A DNA stretch of 64,000 bases from Eupeodes corollae (taxonomy: Eukaryota; Arthropoda; Insecta; Diptera; Syrphidae): assembly GCF_945859685.1 (NCBI RefSeq), contig NC_079147.1, forward strand, positions 303,364,485-303,428,484, read 5' to 3'. Numbering within the stretch: the stretch's first letter is position 1; each line of letters starts with the position of its first letter. Of the stretch, positions 1-10,926 are shown piece after piece. The translations under genes were made by a program, and so were the position numbers. Under the pieces are notes generated by a model. It saw only the letters and a program-made list of their open reading frames with translations. It ran no database searches and had not been told where the DNA came from.

Positions 1-1386
1 CCTTCAAAAGTAATGAGATATTGAATTTTAGAGTTAAAAACAATCGAATGAGTTAAAGTATTGAGATATACTAAATGGCCAACAAATAAAAAACAAATCT
101 TATCACCAAATATAACCATTTAACAAAGAAAAGAAAAAGTAAAAGACAAAAGTGCAAAAGCTAAGCATTTTACTAATAAGATAAATAAACATTAAGCCAT
201 TTATTAGCGATTTCAACATTTTATCATTTTGCTACCAATTAAAATATTTATTCCCAATGATTTAAAACGGTGCATCTAAACGCGTCTTAAAAGTGACAGT
301 TTGTGAACAAAAATATAGAAAACAAACCTTAATGTGGGAAAAAGAACAAGCAATTTGAAATGTTAGAAATTTGGAAGTAATTTGGGTTTACGGATAATAA
401 AAGTCAAAGTAGCCATTTTGTGATATCAACTGAAGTAAAATCATCTTTTGAGCTTAGTAAATATTTCAATAGTTTCATTACGCATATTTTACGGCAGTCA
501 CTCTATGCTGGTTTTTGATTAAATTGTATTCAGTTTTGGGTATAATAACTTTATTTTTTTTCAAATAAAAAATATTTTACCATTCGATAATTTAAAATAG
601 TTCACAGCAATGAAAAAATGAGAAGCTTACACATATTTTGAGTTATTATTATAAAGAAGTGTGTTTTTAAGTTACATGAGAATTTTCTGATAGTTCTTGT
701 CTGTGTGGTTTGAAAGTTGAAAATGTGTTGTTTTTGAGATATTCTGGTTTTTGAGATTACTTAGCTCGTTTCTACACATTCGATGTTATTATTCATTGAA
801 AAAAAATTATTTAAGAGATGATGTTTTGAACTTATAAACGCACAAACGTGGGAACGCATGATATCTCTAAAAAATAATGGATTTACATTCTAGGGACCTC
901 GTAAAATGTGAAAATCCACAAATCCACAAATTGTATGAATTACAATTACTTTCAATGAAGTTAATAATTGATATAAATATAAAAACATACATATTTAATG
1001 TCTTTTGTGAAAAATGCTTTTTAAAAACGTCTCTATAAAAATGGTACACTCGGCGGGCGTATGTGTACTTTTTTCAGTTAATTCATATTTTATAAACGTT
1101 CTTATTTCCCCTTTTTTGTAACTTTTGTTAATTTATTGAATCAACGGCCGGGCCAGTAACAACTATTAAAATTCAAATTCAAATTTCACTTTTGTCGATC
1201 AATTTTAGATAAGGAGATTGTTTTTTTCAGCCGCACACAAAGAATATTGAATGTTTCACCAGGATGTTTAAATGTATTTATTTCCTTAATGGATATTTAT
1301 CTTATTATTACTTTTAACAATATTTTATATATTAACAATTAATTAAAATTAAAAATTCTCAAAACGTCATTATTTCTTCCCATTTA
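1..1386. other. No recognisable feature
   Basis: A+T-rich sequence. The only open frame is a 60-residue one without recognisable motifs. I see no repeat shared with the rest of the window and no transposon ends. Confidence 0.5.
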
Positions 1387-1590
1387 CCATTATACCTTGT
1401 CTTGACAACAATTCGACTGTTAACAGTCAAACATTTCATCTTCAAAATTCCCTTAGCAAAGAAAATAGCTACAATTTATCTTCTGTGAAGACTTGTAGCA
1501 ACCATATAATTCACAGTAGCTTTATGTAGCTCATATTATATGGAATCTCGATTTATTCAAGAAAATATGAGTCAAGACAAGGTGTAATGG
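1387..1590. repeat. Imperfect 20-bp inverted repeat
   Basis: The arms at 1387-1406 and 1571-1590 match at 19 of 20 positions when one is reverse-complemented (core CCTTGTCTTGAC / GTCAAGACAAGG). About 164 bp lie between them. The right arm overlaps the 5' strand of the proposed ribozyme stem III. They may be the ends of a small transposon or part of a folded RNA; nothing in the flanks decides this. Confidence 0.6.
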
Positions 1591-1809
1591 TCATCTTCTG
1601 ATGAGCCCAACCATAACATCGGGGCGAAACGCTTTTAAGAACACCTATGCTGGTTTATTTTTATTTTTATTTTCATTTCATGATTTTAAAAATAAAAATT
1701 TTATTTTCATGATTTTAAATATATATATAAATATTTATTATAAATAATTGGTGTTCAGGAACAAACAATTCGACTGTTAAAGTGTTAACAGTCCAACATT
1801 TCATCTTCA
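1405..1809. repeat. Direct repeat pair flanking the ribozyme-like motif
   Basis: Positions 1405-1445 and 1761-1809 are near-identical copies sharing CAATTCGACTGTTAA and CAACATTTCATCTTCA. In the left copy, 1415-1428 is a perfect palindrome (GACTGTTAACAGTC). In the right copy the same site carries 8 extra bases and becomes a hairpin with 9-bp arms and a 4-base loop. The pair brackets the hammerhead-like motif. Direct repeats around hammerhead motifs are known from Penelope-like elements, but no Penelope reverse transcriptase is visible here. Confidence 0.55.
1579..1646 (+). ncRNA. Hammerhead-ribozyme-like motif (type III order)
   Basis: The conserved core CTGATGA is at 1598-1604 and GAAA at 1626-1629. 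Stem II is GCCC (1605-1608) with GGGC (1622-1625). Stem III is a 7-bp helix between AAGGTGT (1579-1585) and ACGCTTT (1629-1635), with two G-U pairs. This places the required U-A pair next to the core and gives a GTA cleavage triplet (1584-1586). Stem I (1587-1597) is weak, with about 3-4 imperfect pairs. A competing helix, AGGTGT (1580-1585) with ACACCT (1641-1646), is perfect. Such motifs are known in Penelope-like elements and other retroelements. This copy may be decayed or inactive. Confidence 0.5.
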
Positions 1810-2254
1810 TTGGAATTGTGTGAAATTGGAAAACAAATCATTGGAACGATTCGATTCACTTTTGAACATAAAAGTATCAGCTGTTCAAGAAAATGAATTT
1901 CCGCCCGGAAAATAGAAAAATACATTTTTAGAGAAAAATAAATGCGCAATTACACTTTTTTTTACCAAAAAAAATTCTTTGTGTGACTTCCGATAGATCA
2001 GTAGGTATATAATTTTCATTTCTAATCAAAGGGAAACACAATCAAATATGGATTCAAAAATGTTTGCGGATCGATTCCAGTGATAGCGTTAACTGGCGCC
2101 TTATTCCATAGTTTGTCCTGTGACTCTCTGGAACATAAAAAAGTAAAAGATTAACAATTAAGGTGAATTTATTCTTCCGATAGCAATATCTTTTACGAAA
2201 AGTTTATACATAGAATTTTTCTACTGCATTTAAAAAGATTTGAGATCAACTAAT
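1810..2254. other. No recognisable feature
   Basis: A+T-rich sequence leading to the 3' side of the LINE fragment that follows. I see no coding signal. Part of it may be the 3' non-coding region of that LINE. Confidence 0.4.
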
Positions 2255-2960
2255 GCGCACCTTGATTTATAAGAAGATATACATTAAGGCCAACTTAAGT
2301 TTCTCAATGTAAATCTTGTAAATCTTCTTTGAATGTTTTCCATTTTTACCATAGTTCAAAAATATTTGAACTGGATTACTGGATATTTGTTTGTATATTT
2401 TTAAATTTTCCGCAAACACAAGACAATTTGTGGATTCTAAGATATCTGAAATGTCATTAACGAGGGTTAAAAAGTAGAGGACCAAAATAACTACCTTGTG
2501 GGATACCTGATACCTAATGCATCGATGAAAAAAGAATGATCATTTCCAATTTTCACAACATGTTTTTAATTCGATAAATAAGATTTCAACAATTTAAGAA
2601 AACTAAAATTGAAACCCAATTTCTCAAATGTTCTTATAAGAAGTCCATAATGCACTTTATAGAATGCTTTTATAAAATCTAAAAGTTGAGGCAATGATTT
2701 GTAAAAAGACATAAATATGTCTAAAATTGGACCGACTACCAATCCATGCTGGCTTGTTGTTATGATTTCCTTGACTGCAAACCTAAGTCTATCATAAACT
2801 AATTTTCCAAAAAGTTTTGGTAAGGCTGAAAGCTTAGATACCGGTCTATAATTCTTTAATAAATGTTTAAGGCCACTTTTGAAGAAGAACTTATTGAAGG
2901 ACTTATTTTTATTGTTCTTGTTCTTGACGAAAAGCACCAGTCGAAAGTGATTTATTGAAA
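2255..2960 (-). pseudogene. LINE reverse transcriptase fragment (Jockey/CR1-like)
   Basis: Minus-strand pieces at 2566-2937 and 2267-2485 together read as one broken reverse transcriptase. The first contains the finger/palm block KNYRPVSKLSALPKLFGKLV and an LLDFIKAFYKVHYGLL version of the first catalytic box. Between the pieces is a frame-shifted GIPQGS-type block (GYPTR-like). The second has FLTLVNDISDILE followed by VFAENLKIYK, where functional enzymes have YADD or FADD, so the catalytic aspartates are gone. The 5' half of the element, the endonuclease and the 3' tail are not visible. The Jockey/CR1 assignment is by overall look only. Confidence 0.75.
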
Positions 2961-3796
2961 ATTATTTTCAAAATTTTAAAACGCGAAAGAGCACATTTTG
3001 TATTTTGTCACTCCCATTGTGATGTTTAAAATATGACTTCAAAACCTTCATCTACATCGGTTTTTTAGTTTTTGAATAAATTTGAAAATAAGACGCTTAA
3101 AAGTTCTAGAGAATGTACGAAACTTGGAGGGCATACGAAAATCAAAGGCATCTGTTTAGTGCACCTGGGTTTGAGGGCGGATCCAGAGTTTCAATGAGTT
3201 AGAGGGGGGGGGGGGGGGGGGGTTAGATAAGTTTTTGAGCACCACTTAAAAATATTTTTTTAATTTTCAATGAGGATGACAATATTTAAATGACATAATG
3301 TGTCTGTTAACCCTAAATTTACATATTTTTAGAGGTAAAGAGACAAATTTGGTTATTAGATTATTTTAGAATACTGTAGTCCAGCAAGATATGATCTAAC
3401 TGTTCAATTTGGACGACTCCCTACATATGAAAGTATTTCAAGATTCCAACACGATTCAAAATATGCTACATTTAAGAACAACATTACAAAAGTTAAAAGA
3501 GGTTTTTGGTGCATTTCACACAGAAGTGTTAGAAATGAAAAGTACCTTTTGCTAAATTGTTTATTTATTCTGTTCTTCTCGGCCTTTCTATAAATGCGAA
3601 GAACGCTACAAAAATATAGATGCAGAAACCCAGACAATGAGAATGTTTATGAAGAATTTTCTGGCTATTTTTTGACTTATTTTTTCGGAATCAATTTTCG
3701 GAAATCTGTTATCGTTATCGTTATCAGTTTTCTTGCTCGTAGGTTGGAGCTGATGCCAAAAGACAAGTTCTAAAAAATTATTATTTTGCGTGAACC
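2961..3796. other. Non-coding stretch with a 19-G run
   Basis: No gene seen. Positions 3204-3222 are an uninterrupted run of 19 G, striking in such A+T-rich DNA. The 77-residue minus-strand frame at 3404-3637 has no recognisable motif. Confidence 0.5.
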
Positions 3797-3850
3797 TTTT
3801 GAAAATATTTTGATTTGATTGACTCCTTTCAAATCAAAATATTTTCAAAA
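3797..3850. repeat. Perfect 22-bp hairpin
   Basis: The 22 bases at 3797-3818 are the exact reverse complement of 3829-3850, with a 10-base spacer. The arms are A+T-rich (core AAAATATTTTGATTTG). Pairing stops at both ends of the arms. No transposon end or terminator function is evident. Confidence 0.85.
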
Positions 3851-4079
3851 AACTTGCAAACAATGAGTGAAAATGGTTTGATCCTTTAATTTAAGGAAAT
3901 AGGTGCATTAAAGTTTGTGGTTTCTCCACAAATTAAACAAAAACAAATTAAGGTAACTAAATAAGTTGGAAGGAAACTTTATTGTAGCACTTAAAAACTC
4001 GGTTGCCACTTGGAAAAAATTTGCATGACCAAAGCTGAAAATAAAAATGACCAAAATAATTTGCGGCCGCAACGATTTT

Positions 4080-5432
4080 TAACTTCCCACAGGATGTTAT
4101 TGTAATCGGTCTTATTCGTCGAATTGAAAATTTTGACATTTCTCGACGTTTCAAGGTCCTTACAGTCGAAATAAAAGATTTTTAGAAAGATGTCTGTGCG
4201 TGCGTGTGTAAATACGTTCTCGACTTTCTTTTCGTTGTCCATAGCTCAAGAACCAGAAGAGATATCAATTTCAAATAAATTTTGTTATACAGATAATAAG
4301 GCATAAAGATGTAGAAAGGGCTCTCAAGAAAATTGCGTGGGTGTTTTTTTTTACCATAGCAGTTTGAAAAAAAGGTGAACATTTTGGTTAACTCTTAATA
4401 TCTTACGAACTAAAAACGCTAGAGACTTGAAATAAATTTTATATAATATATTGTAACGTTATATCAAAGAAGTATATTTTTTGAAAAAAATCCATTTAAC
4501 GGTTTTTTTTTATAAATCAAAAAAACTGAAAACAAATTTGTCACCTCCAAAATTTTACGACTTAAATATGATCTCATCTTCAAAACAATTAATTAATAAA
4601 AGAATAATGTTTTCGACATCTGATAAAGTTTTGAGAAAAATCGAATTGACAGTTTTTTTTTTATAAAAAATAAAAATCTAAAAAAAACATTACAACAAGT
4701 TGTTAAGAATTGAATATCGACTCAAATATCTTTTCAAAAACTTGAAATTTAGGGTTAAAACTAATTTTACCTTATAAGAAATATTGTTTTCAACATTATA
4801 AAAAATGTTGAGCAAAATCGAATTGACAGTTGTTTTACAAAAAATAAAAACCTATAAAAAAATGTATAAAAGTTGGTAAAAATTGATTTTCGACTCAAAT
4901 ATCTTTTCAAAACTTTGAGATATTGGCTTTAATTTACTTTTATCTTTCAACAAATATTGTTGTCGACATTAAGTAAAATTTTGAAAAAAACAAATTGACA
5001 GTTTTTTTACAAAACATAAAAACCAAAAAAAAAATTAAGAAAAGTTGGTAAAAATTGATTTTAGACTTAAATATCTTTTCAAAAATTATAGATATTGGCT
5101 TCAATCTAATTTTATTTTATAAGAAATATTGTTTTCACCATTCGATTAAATGATGAAAAAATCAAATTGACAGTTTTTTTACAAAAAATAAAACTCTAAA
5201 AAAAAACAATACTAAAACTTGGTAAAAATTTACTTTCGATTAAATAGCTTTTCAAAAATTAAAAATATTGGCTTCAAACTTATTATTTCACAGAAAATAT
5301 TGTTTTTGATATTCATTTTTTTTTATATAAAAATCCAACAGTCCGTTTTTTCATAAAAATTGTTTTAAGCAAGACAAATCAACAGACGGGATGGGAAGTT
5401 ATCAGTGTGGGTCGCATCCCAGCGTCTTTTTT
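4080..5432 (+). mobile_element. HINE/DINE-1-like non-autonomous element, copy 1
   Basis: Full-length member of a family seen several times here. The 5' end starts TAACTTCCC, followed by a block conserved between copies (GACATTTCTCGACG, AAAGATTTTTAGAAAGATG). The 3' end carries GGGATGGGAAGTTATCA, then GTGGGTCGCATCCCAGC and a T-run. TAACTTCCC is repeated inverted near the 3' end, and GGGATG/CATCCC can pair as a terminal hairpin. The middle holds about five units of roughly 172-177 bp, each with a GACAGTTTTTT-like tract (for example at 4648, 4825, 4997, 5169). Subterminal inverted repeats, an internal tandem array and a 3' hairpin before a T-run are the plan of helentron-derived HINE/DINE-1 elements. 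No long open frame exists. Confidence 0.65.
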
Positions 5433-7742
5433 CTTTTAAGTTTTCAAGAGATGCAAAGCTTTTATATTAAATTAATAGATTTGATTAGTGTTTTTCAATT
5501 ATCCATTAGTTTTTGGGACATTTATATACTTGAAATTCGTGTTTAAGTCTAAGTTTTAGAGGATACAAAGTAACTTCAAAAAGTAGATTTCTTTAATTTT
5601 TTAAGATCTTAAAAGTTTTTTATATTTTTGCACGTCAAAATAAAATAAGAAGGAATTGAAGACGTGTTTCAGAAATTTAGAGGCAACTGAGTATCAAATT
5701 GGCAATCTCCGGTTTAAGGTTACTTCTTAAAAGCCTAAATATTTACTCTTTATCTCAGAAAAGATGCTATGAAAATAATTCAAATCTTTACTAAAGATTT
5801 TTCTAATTCTAAGTTGTGTGAAAACAAAGAATTTAGTTGTTTTTTACAGCAAATTGCTTTTTGGTGAATATTGTTAAATTACTAACAAATTTTTAGATGG
5901 AATCTTTTCTTATACAACTAAAGTGTTTAAACATTATGGCTCATTATGACGCTCTTCTGGATTGGCCATTAGTCAAAAGTTGATGAATTTGTGCTGAGCG
6001 AATGCAATAGGGATGGATTTCCGATATTTGTTCCTGTCCTCAAAGCAAAGGAAGTAGAAAAGTAGTATTTTTAGCAACAACGTTTACAACAGTAAAATAC
6101 AAATTTCATTATCATTTATAAAAAATAAATAACTAAAAATGTTAGGAGAATCATATCCATTAACTCGAATTCAAGGGACTTTCTACGAAAATTTAAACAA
6201 AATAATATCACAGGGGGGGGGTCTATCATAACCTTAACTGCTTAAGTGACCACGTAATAAGAATTTTGACAATTACTCATTTTTTGCCCATTAAAATGTC
6301 ATCATGTGTCAAAACCCATAAAAAACCATAACCAACCTTTCAAAAACCAACAAAACATTTTCCTGGCCAAATTCATAGCAGATTCCTAAAATGCCAAAAG
6401 GTCATAAAACAAAAGAACAAACAATGTTCCATCATCAGCAAATTTAATGGCAATAACTTCCTAAGTTTTAACCTCTTATTTTTGTTGTTGTTGCTATTGC
6501 TTGCACTCGTATACCTCGTACAAAAAAATGAAAATCCTTAGAAGTTATTAAATAATACAAAAGCAACATAAAAACTACATCAAAATTTGCATACAAATTT
6601 GTCAATGAACCCATCATACTCATAAAATATAACGTACTGTATGTCGTCATGAACTCATTTGAACAGAAATAAAAAGAAAAACCGAAGAAAATAACAAAAA
6701 CAGAACAAAACGAAGAAAACAAAAGAAACACTATACGAGTACACCGCACGAATTGAACGAGTGAAGAAGCCCATCATTCTGACACCATAAAGCCTTAAAC
6801 ATAATAGAGTATAGGTATAAGGTATATTTTGTCCACGACCCCCATTGCTGGCGTTATATTCACCCCCATCATAATATATCAACCCCCTTTACTTAGCAAG
6901 AACCACCATAACCCACCCCACCACGCCACACGCCACGACTGATGAAGCGGAGCGGTAATGGCGGTATAGCGACGTCAGAGGCGGTGGTGGTGGCGAACTT
7001 GTTTCAAATATAACAAGCAAATTGTCTGGGCTTAAAAAATATACAAGGAAAGCCTTGCTACTTCCATTTCATTCAAAATGCAATAGGCTAGGCATCAGTC
7101 GCACAAAATAAAAGAAGCGAAATACGAAAACGAACGTTTTCAGCCGATACGATAAATAATATGTAGGCTCTGTTCCTAATTCAGCAAATGCCGTTCGTTC
7201 GTTGTCGTTGTCGTCGTCTTCATCGGTCGTTTGTTGTTATACCAATCGTCATCAGCCCCCACGAAACCCCGACTTTCTAAAAAAAAGAGCTCAACACGAA
7301 CTTACCATAATAATGCAATAAATGTGTAGGAAAGGTATATGTACCTCTTACCTTCCCGTCGTCGCACGTTTTGTCATCGGTCTTCGGTCGTCGGTCGTAT
7401 AAGCGTTAGGAAAATCATATCGAAGCAAAAAGAGTTCGCTCAACTTTTACCCACAAAAGCCACCCGGCTTGGCTATTGGGGTCTTTCACAGCTCAAGCAA
7501 GGCAAAGCACGGCAAGCCCAGCCAAGTCAAGCCAAGCAAGGCAAGGGTTGATGAAGACCAACAAATTGGGGTTGGGGTTTGGATACAGAGGCAGAAATAC
7601 TACAAAAGTGCGGCAGAATGGGATAAAAACCAATTCTAATGGAAAACTTTCTTTTGCTATAATTTGATTTAAAGTTTTTCCCCAACCCTTTTCCAACTCA
7701 ATCTCCTTTTCAACGGTTTCATATATAATACAAACAGCTATA
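5433..7742. other. Long stretch without a supported gene
   Basis: 5433-6500 is plain A+T-rich DNA. About 6840-7560 is richer in G+C, with C-rich runs near 6840-6930 and a purine-rich track of CAAG/GCAAGG units at 7490-7550. The small open frames here (for example 7339-7551, ending in repeated KQGKARQAQPSQAKQGKG-like residues) come from the simple repeat and show no family. This part lacks the transposon motifs seen elsewhere and could be unique, possibly regulatory, sequence. Confidence 0.4.
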
Positions 7743-8421
7743 ATGGGTGTTTTTTTTAAAGATATAGAACTTTAAGTTGGTAACACTATTTAAACTGGCA
7801 GCCATTTTGTCAACTGTTCATGTGCATTATTATTAGTTTGGTTTGACATTTCAACAAAAATAGACTGACACTTGAATAACACTTCAAAATTTGTACAACA
7901 TTTATTTTGAAAATTATGGCTGTGTTCGAAAAACGTGTCGGCCACTTCGATGTCAACATAATCGAACGTTATCAATACGTCATGTTTGGCGTTAAGGCCT
8001 AGGTAATTGTCTATTTATTAAAAAATAATGACATTTAAAATTTAAAAACTTTATTTTCTCGAACACACTTTATTTTTCGGTAATTGATAAATAATGACAC
8101 TTGAATTGACAGACAGAGATAACATAGGCAGAGATCGATCATATGTAGATAAAACCAATACATGTAGATCAAGAAGATTAAACGTCATCTTTTAGCCTCT
8201 ACATGATGGTTTTAAAGGTTGAACTTAATGGGTGCGTTCAACACGTAAATAATAACAACTGTCATATTTTGAATGATGATAATCTTTAAGCGTTTGTTGA
8301 GACACAGTTTTAGGTTAGTGAAATAATTGGTCCGTACTTTTTTAAACGAAACAGTTAAGTTATCTTACACATAAGCTACAAACTACAACCTGCAAACTGT
8401 GTATGTTCCCAAATTTTGACT

Positions 8422-8833
8422 TTTCTTTCACATGGGCTTTATTTCTATTCGCAGAAAGCGACGAATTGAATAAACCTGTTCTCTATATTTTCCTCAGTAA
8501 TGGTCATTCACAGAAAAACAAATCAAGAGTGGTATAATTTTGAGGTTATGCTGTGCGCGAACAATTCATTCGTTGCAGTGTGGATGGTATTTGGAACGTG
8601 AATAGAGTTTGACAGCTCGTAGCAACCACACTGCAATTCGTTACTATCAAACTGTTTTTACAAAATTTTCCTGTTTTAAAGAACAAAATGCAAATTTTAT
8701 TATCCTTACATAAGTGTCAATTGGTTTCTTATAACTTAAATGTATTTTTGTTCGAGATTGACTTTTTCAAATATGTAAAATCACGTTTGTTCCTCGATTC
8801 GTTCATTCGTTGTTCGTTCTTATGTGAAAGGCT
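8422..8833. mobile_element. MITE copy A (about 410 bp)
   Basis: The ends are TTTCACATGGGC on the left and, reverse-complemented on the right, TTTCACATAAGAACGAAC. The interior shares with copy B (8989-9394) the blocks GTTTGACAGCTCGTA and ATTCGTTGCAGTGTGGAT. It is non-coding. No convincing target duplication is visible. It sits at the upstream edge of the RTE LINE fragment. Confidence 0.55.
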
Positions 8834-8836
8834 CTT

Positions 8837-10480
8837 AATTGTGACAGCTATAAGGCCATGGAACCACAGGATTATTTTCCCGATACTTAAAAAAAGGAGA
8901 CACTTTAAACTGCAACAACTATAGAGAAATCAGTCTGTTTAATATCGCTTACAAAATCTTCTCTGCCGTAATATGCGAACGTCTAAAGCACTATTCACAT
9001 GAGCACGACCACCGACCAACGTATGAACGAATATTTGTCGATTTTGACATTTCTTTCACATGAGAGTTTTTAATTTGTCGCAAATGAAGTTTTACTTTGA
9101 CAATTCACTACCGATATCAAAGCAAGAATGATTTTTTTAGGTGAAGTACTCGCGATTATTTTATTCGTTGCGAGTGTGGATAATGTGGAACGCGAATAAA
9201 GTTTGACAGTTCGTATCAACTACAATTTTTGAAAATACATTTATTAATACATGATATTAAAAAGTAAAAGTATGCATCATAAATCAAATAGAAACCATAT
9301 TGCTTTCGTTTTGTGGAAATATGTCTTCAAACGTATAAAAAATCACATATTTTAATTCATTCGTCGTTCGTTGGTCGAGCTTATGTGAATACTGCTTAAG
9401 GCCCATCATCAACAACCAGATAAGTCCTTATCAGTGTGGTCTTAGACCAGGAAAGTCTACAGTCGATCAAATATTCACATTATGGCAGATCCTGGAAAAA
9501 ACCCAAGAAGATCAAATAGACAACCAGCATCTTTTTATCGACATCAAGGCCGCATATGACAGCATCTACAGGGATGAGCTGTATAGAGCATCCCTGCCAA
9601 AATCGTCAGTTTGAAAAGGATGACGATGAAGAATTTTCACTACTTTATAAAGGTTGGACACAACTTAACAGAACCTTTCGATGACAATAAAAGGCCTTAG
9701 ACTAGAATATGCGCTGTCATGCTATTTCTTTAACATCGTGCTTGAAGGTAGTGCAGAGCTCACACGTTAACAAGAGAGGCATTATCTGTCAGAAGTTTGT
9801 CCAATTACTAGCATTTGCTGATAAAATTGACATAAGCGGAAGAACTTAGTGTGATATTAATGGGGTTTTTGTGAGTATTGAGGCAGATGCAGCAAAAATG
9901 GGTTTAACGGTTAATAAGGGCAAAACAAGGTACATGCTGTCATCAAGAAAGGACCTTCAACACCGATGGACGCCAACAAACAAAGAACTATTACTCTTAC
10001 TAACCGCTGTTTCTTTGGGCTAAGAAAGCAATTGAGTAGTAGCGAAGTCCTCTCTCGAAGGACCAAAGTGTCGCTATATAAGACCCTCTTCATCCCCGTC
10101 CTGCTTGATGGTATAAAGCATGGACAAAAGCGGTTGAATGCGCCTTGGGTCGTTTTGAGAGAAAAGTTCTTCACGTGGACCCGTTTGCAATAAATGTGAG
10201 TGTGGGTTGTAAACGACCTTAACTTAGCCAGAAGGATAATAGCCCAACGAATGAAATGGCTAGGTTACGTATTGCGCATGGAAACCAAAGCTCTGGCTTG
10301 GAAAGTCTTCAAATCCACACCCACAAGACACCGCAATATAGGAAGACCGAAGATCAGGAGGCGCACTGAACTTGTTATGCGCAACTGGCGACATCTATCT
10401 AGGGACCGAGCTGGATAGAGAAGTTTTTTGGGTGAGTTCCTTGTTCACGCAGGGCTGTAACGCCAACTTAAGTAAATAAG
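8837..10480 (+). pseudogene. RTE-type LINE reverse transcriptase relic
   Basis: Broken plus-strand reverse transcriptase. About 8837-8988 encodes the degraded block around NCNNYREISLFNIAYKIFSA. After MITE B it resumes at about 9395 with SPYQCGLRPGKSTVDQIFTL and LFIDIKAAYDSIYRDELYRA, the latter bearing the first catalytic Asp. The YADD box near 9815 reads FADK. The C-terminal domain (10200-10418) has MKWLGYVLRMETKALAWKVF and ends near RNWRHLSRDRAG. The 3' end is GCCAACTTAAGTAAATAAGT, like the other two RTE copies here. Several stops and frameshifts make it dead. Confidence 0.8.
8989..9394. mobile_element. MITE copy B inserted in the RTE LINE
   Basis: 406 bp with terminal inverted repeats CACTATTCACATGAGCACG and CAGTATTCACATAAGCTCG. 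It interrupts the reverse transcriptase between CERLK and the INN-SPYQC block; comparison with the uninterrupted 15.1-kb RTE copy locates the insertion. The flanks (CTAAAGCA / CTTAAGGC) may be an eroded 8-bp target duplication, which with a CAG start would suit a hAT-derived MITE. It has no coding capacity. Confidence 0.6.
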
Positions 10481-10489
10481 TAAGCAAGC

Positions 10490-10924
10490 TATAGACTCAT
10501 CGCTATCGACTGTTGCGTTCATTTATTGAACGATCATGATGTGTCAGAGCTGTGGATTCAACAAGGCGGTGCAAGTTGTCACACAGCTCTTTGTGCCACA
10601 TTTGATTTATTAAGGAAACGTTTGGTAACCGCATAACTCCATGTTACCCTTACGGACCCTTGAATCAGCCTAAAAGATACTACGATATAACAGCGCTTAA
10701 CTATTTTCTGTTTGAATGTGCTAATTTGGTGGCTTACGCCAAGGACGATAAGTCCCCTTGTTGCCAATGTACGGCCCCAAATGTTGAAAAAATTAAGGCT
10801 GATCGACCTCCATGCTGAGCCAGGCATGGAGGTCGATAGTTTAATTACAATGCCAGAAGATTATTTTAAAATAGTATTTTCTTTATTCTATTTCAAAGTT
10901 CTATAACTCTACAAGAACACCCTT
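10490..10924 (+). pseudogene. Mariner-like transposase, 3' fragment (M2a)
   Basis: Encodes WIQQGGASCHTALCATFDLL, the block around the second catalytic residue, but with Gly where Asp is expected (QQDGA in relatives). A degraded third region follows (NYFLFECANLVAYAK in one frame, where relatives have DYFLWGYVK). The reading frame is broken. It ends at the right terminal inverted repeat. It matches 20690-21075, the equivalent part of copy M2b. Confidence 0.6.
10802..10837. repeat. Perfect 14-bp hairpin in the mariner relic
   Basis: ATCGACCTCCATGC (10802-10815) is followed after 8 bases by its exact reverse complement (10824-10837). The sequence is G+C-richer than its surroundings. It lies in the transposase remnant just before the terminal inverted repeat. 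It could be a small templated inverted duplication that arose after the element died. Confidence 0.85.
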
Positions 10925-10926
10925 TA

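Larger units (their letters stand above)
7743..10924 (+). mobile_element. Mariner-like element M2a, split by nested insertions
   Basis: The left end ATGGGTGTTTTTTTTAAAGA and the right end (reverse complement AAGGGTGTTCTTGTAGAG) share GGGTGTT and, further in, ATAGAACTTT. Both are flanked by TA (7741-7742, 10925-10926), as expected for Tc1/mariner. The left part (7743 to about 8335) and right part (about 10490-10924) match the two halves of a second copy at 16905-21075. Between them lie an RTE LINE relic and two copies of a 406-bp MITE. The transposase is dead; only fragments around its second and third catalytic regions remain on the right. Confidence 0.7.

Noticed and set aside
4078..5432. 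HINE-like repeat as a TTAA-targeting (piggyBac-type) MITE
   Set aside because: TTAA is present at the 5' end of two copies only and not at any 3' end; the two ends are not simple inverted repeats.
7339..7551. 70-residue ORF with Lys/Gln repeats
   Set aside because: The repeats come from a CAAG/GCAAGG simple repeat, and there is no homology-like motif or splice context.
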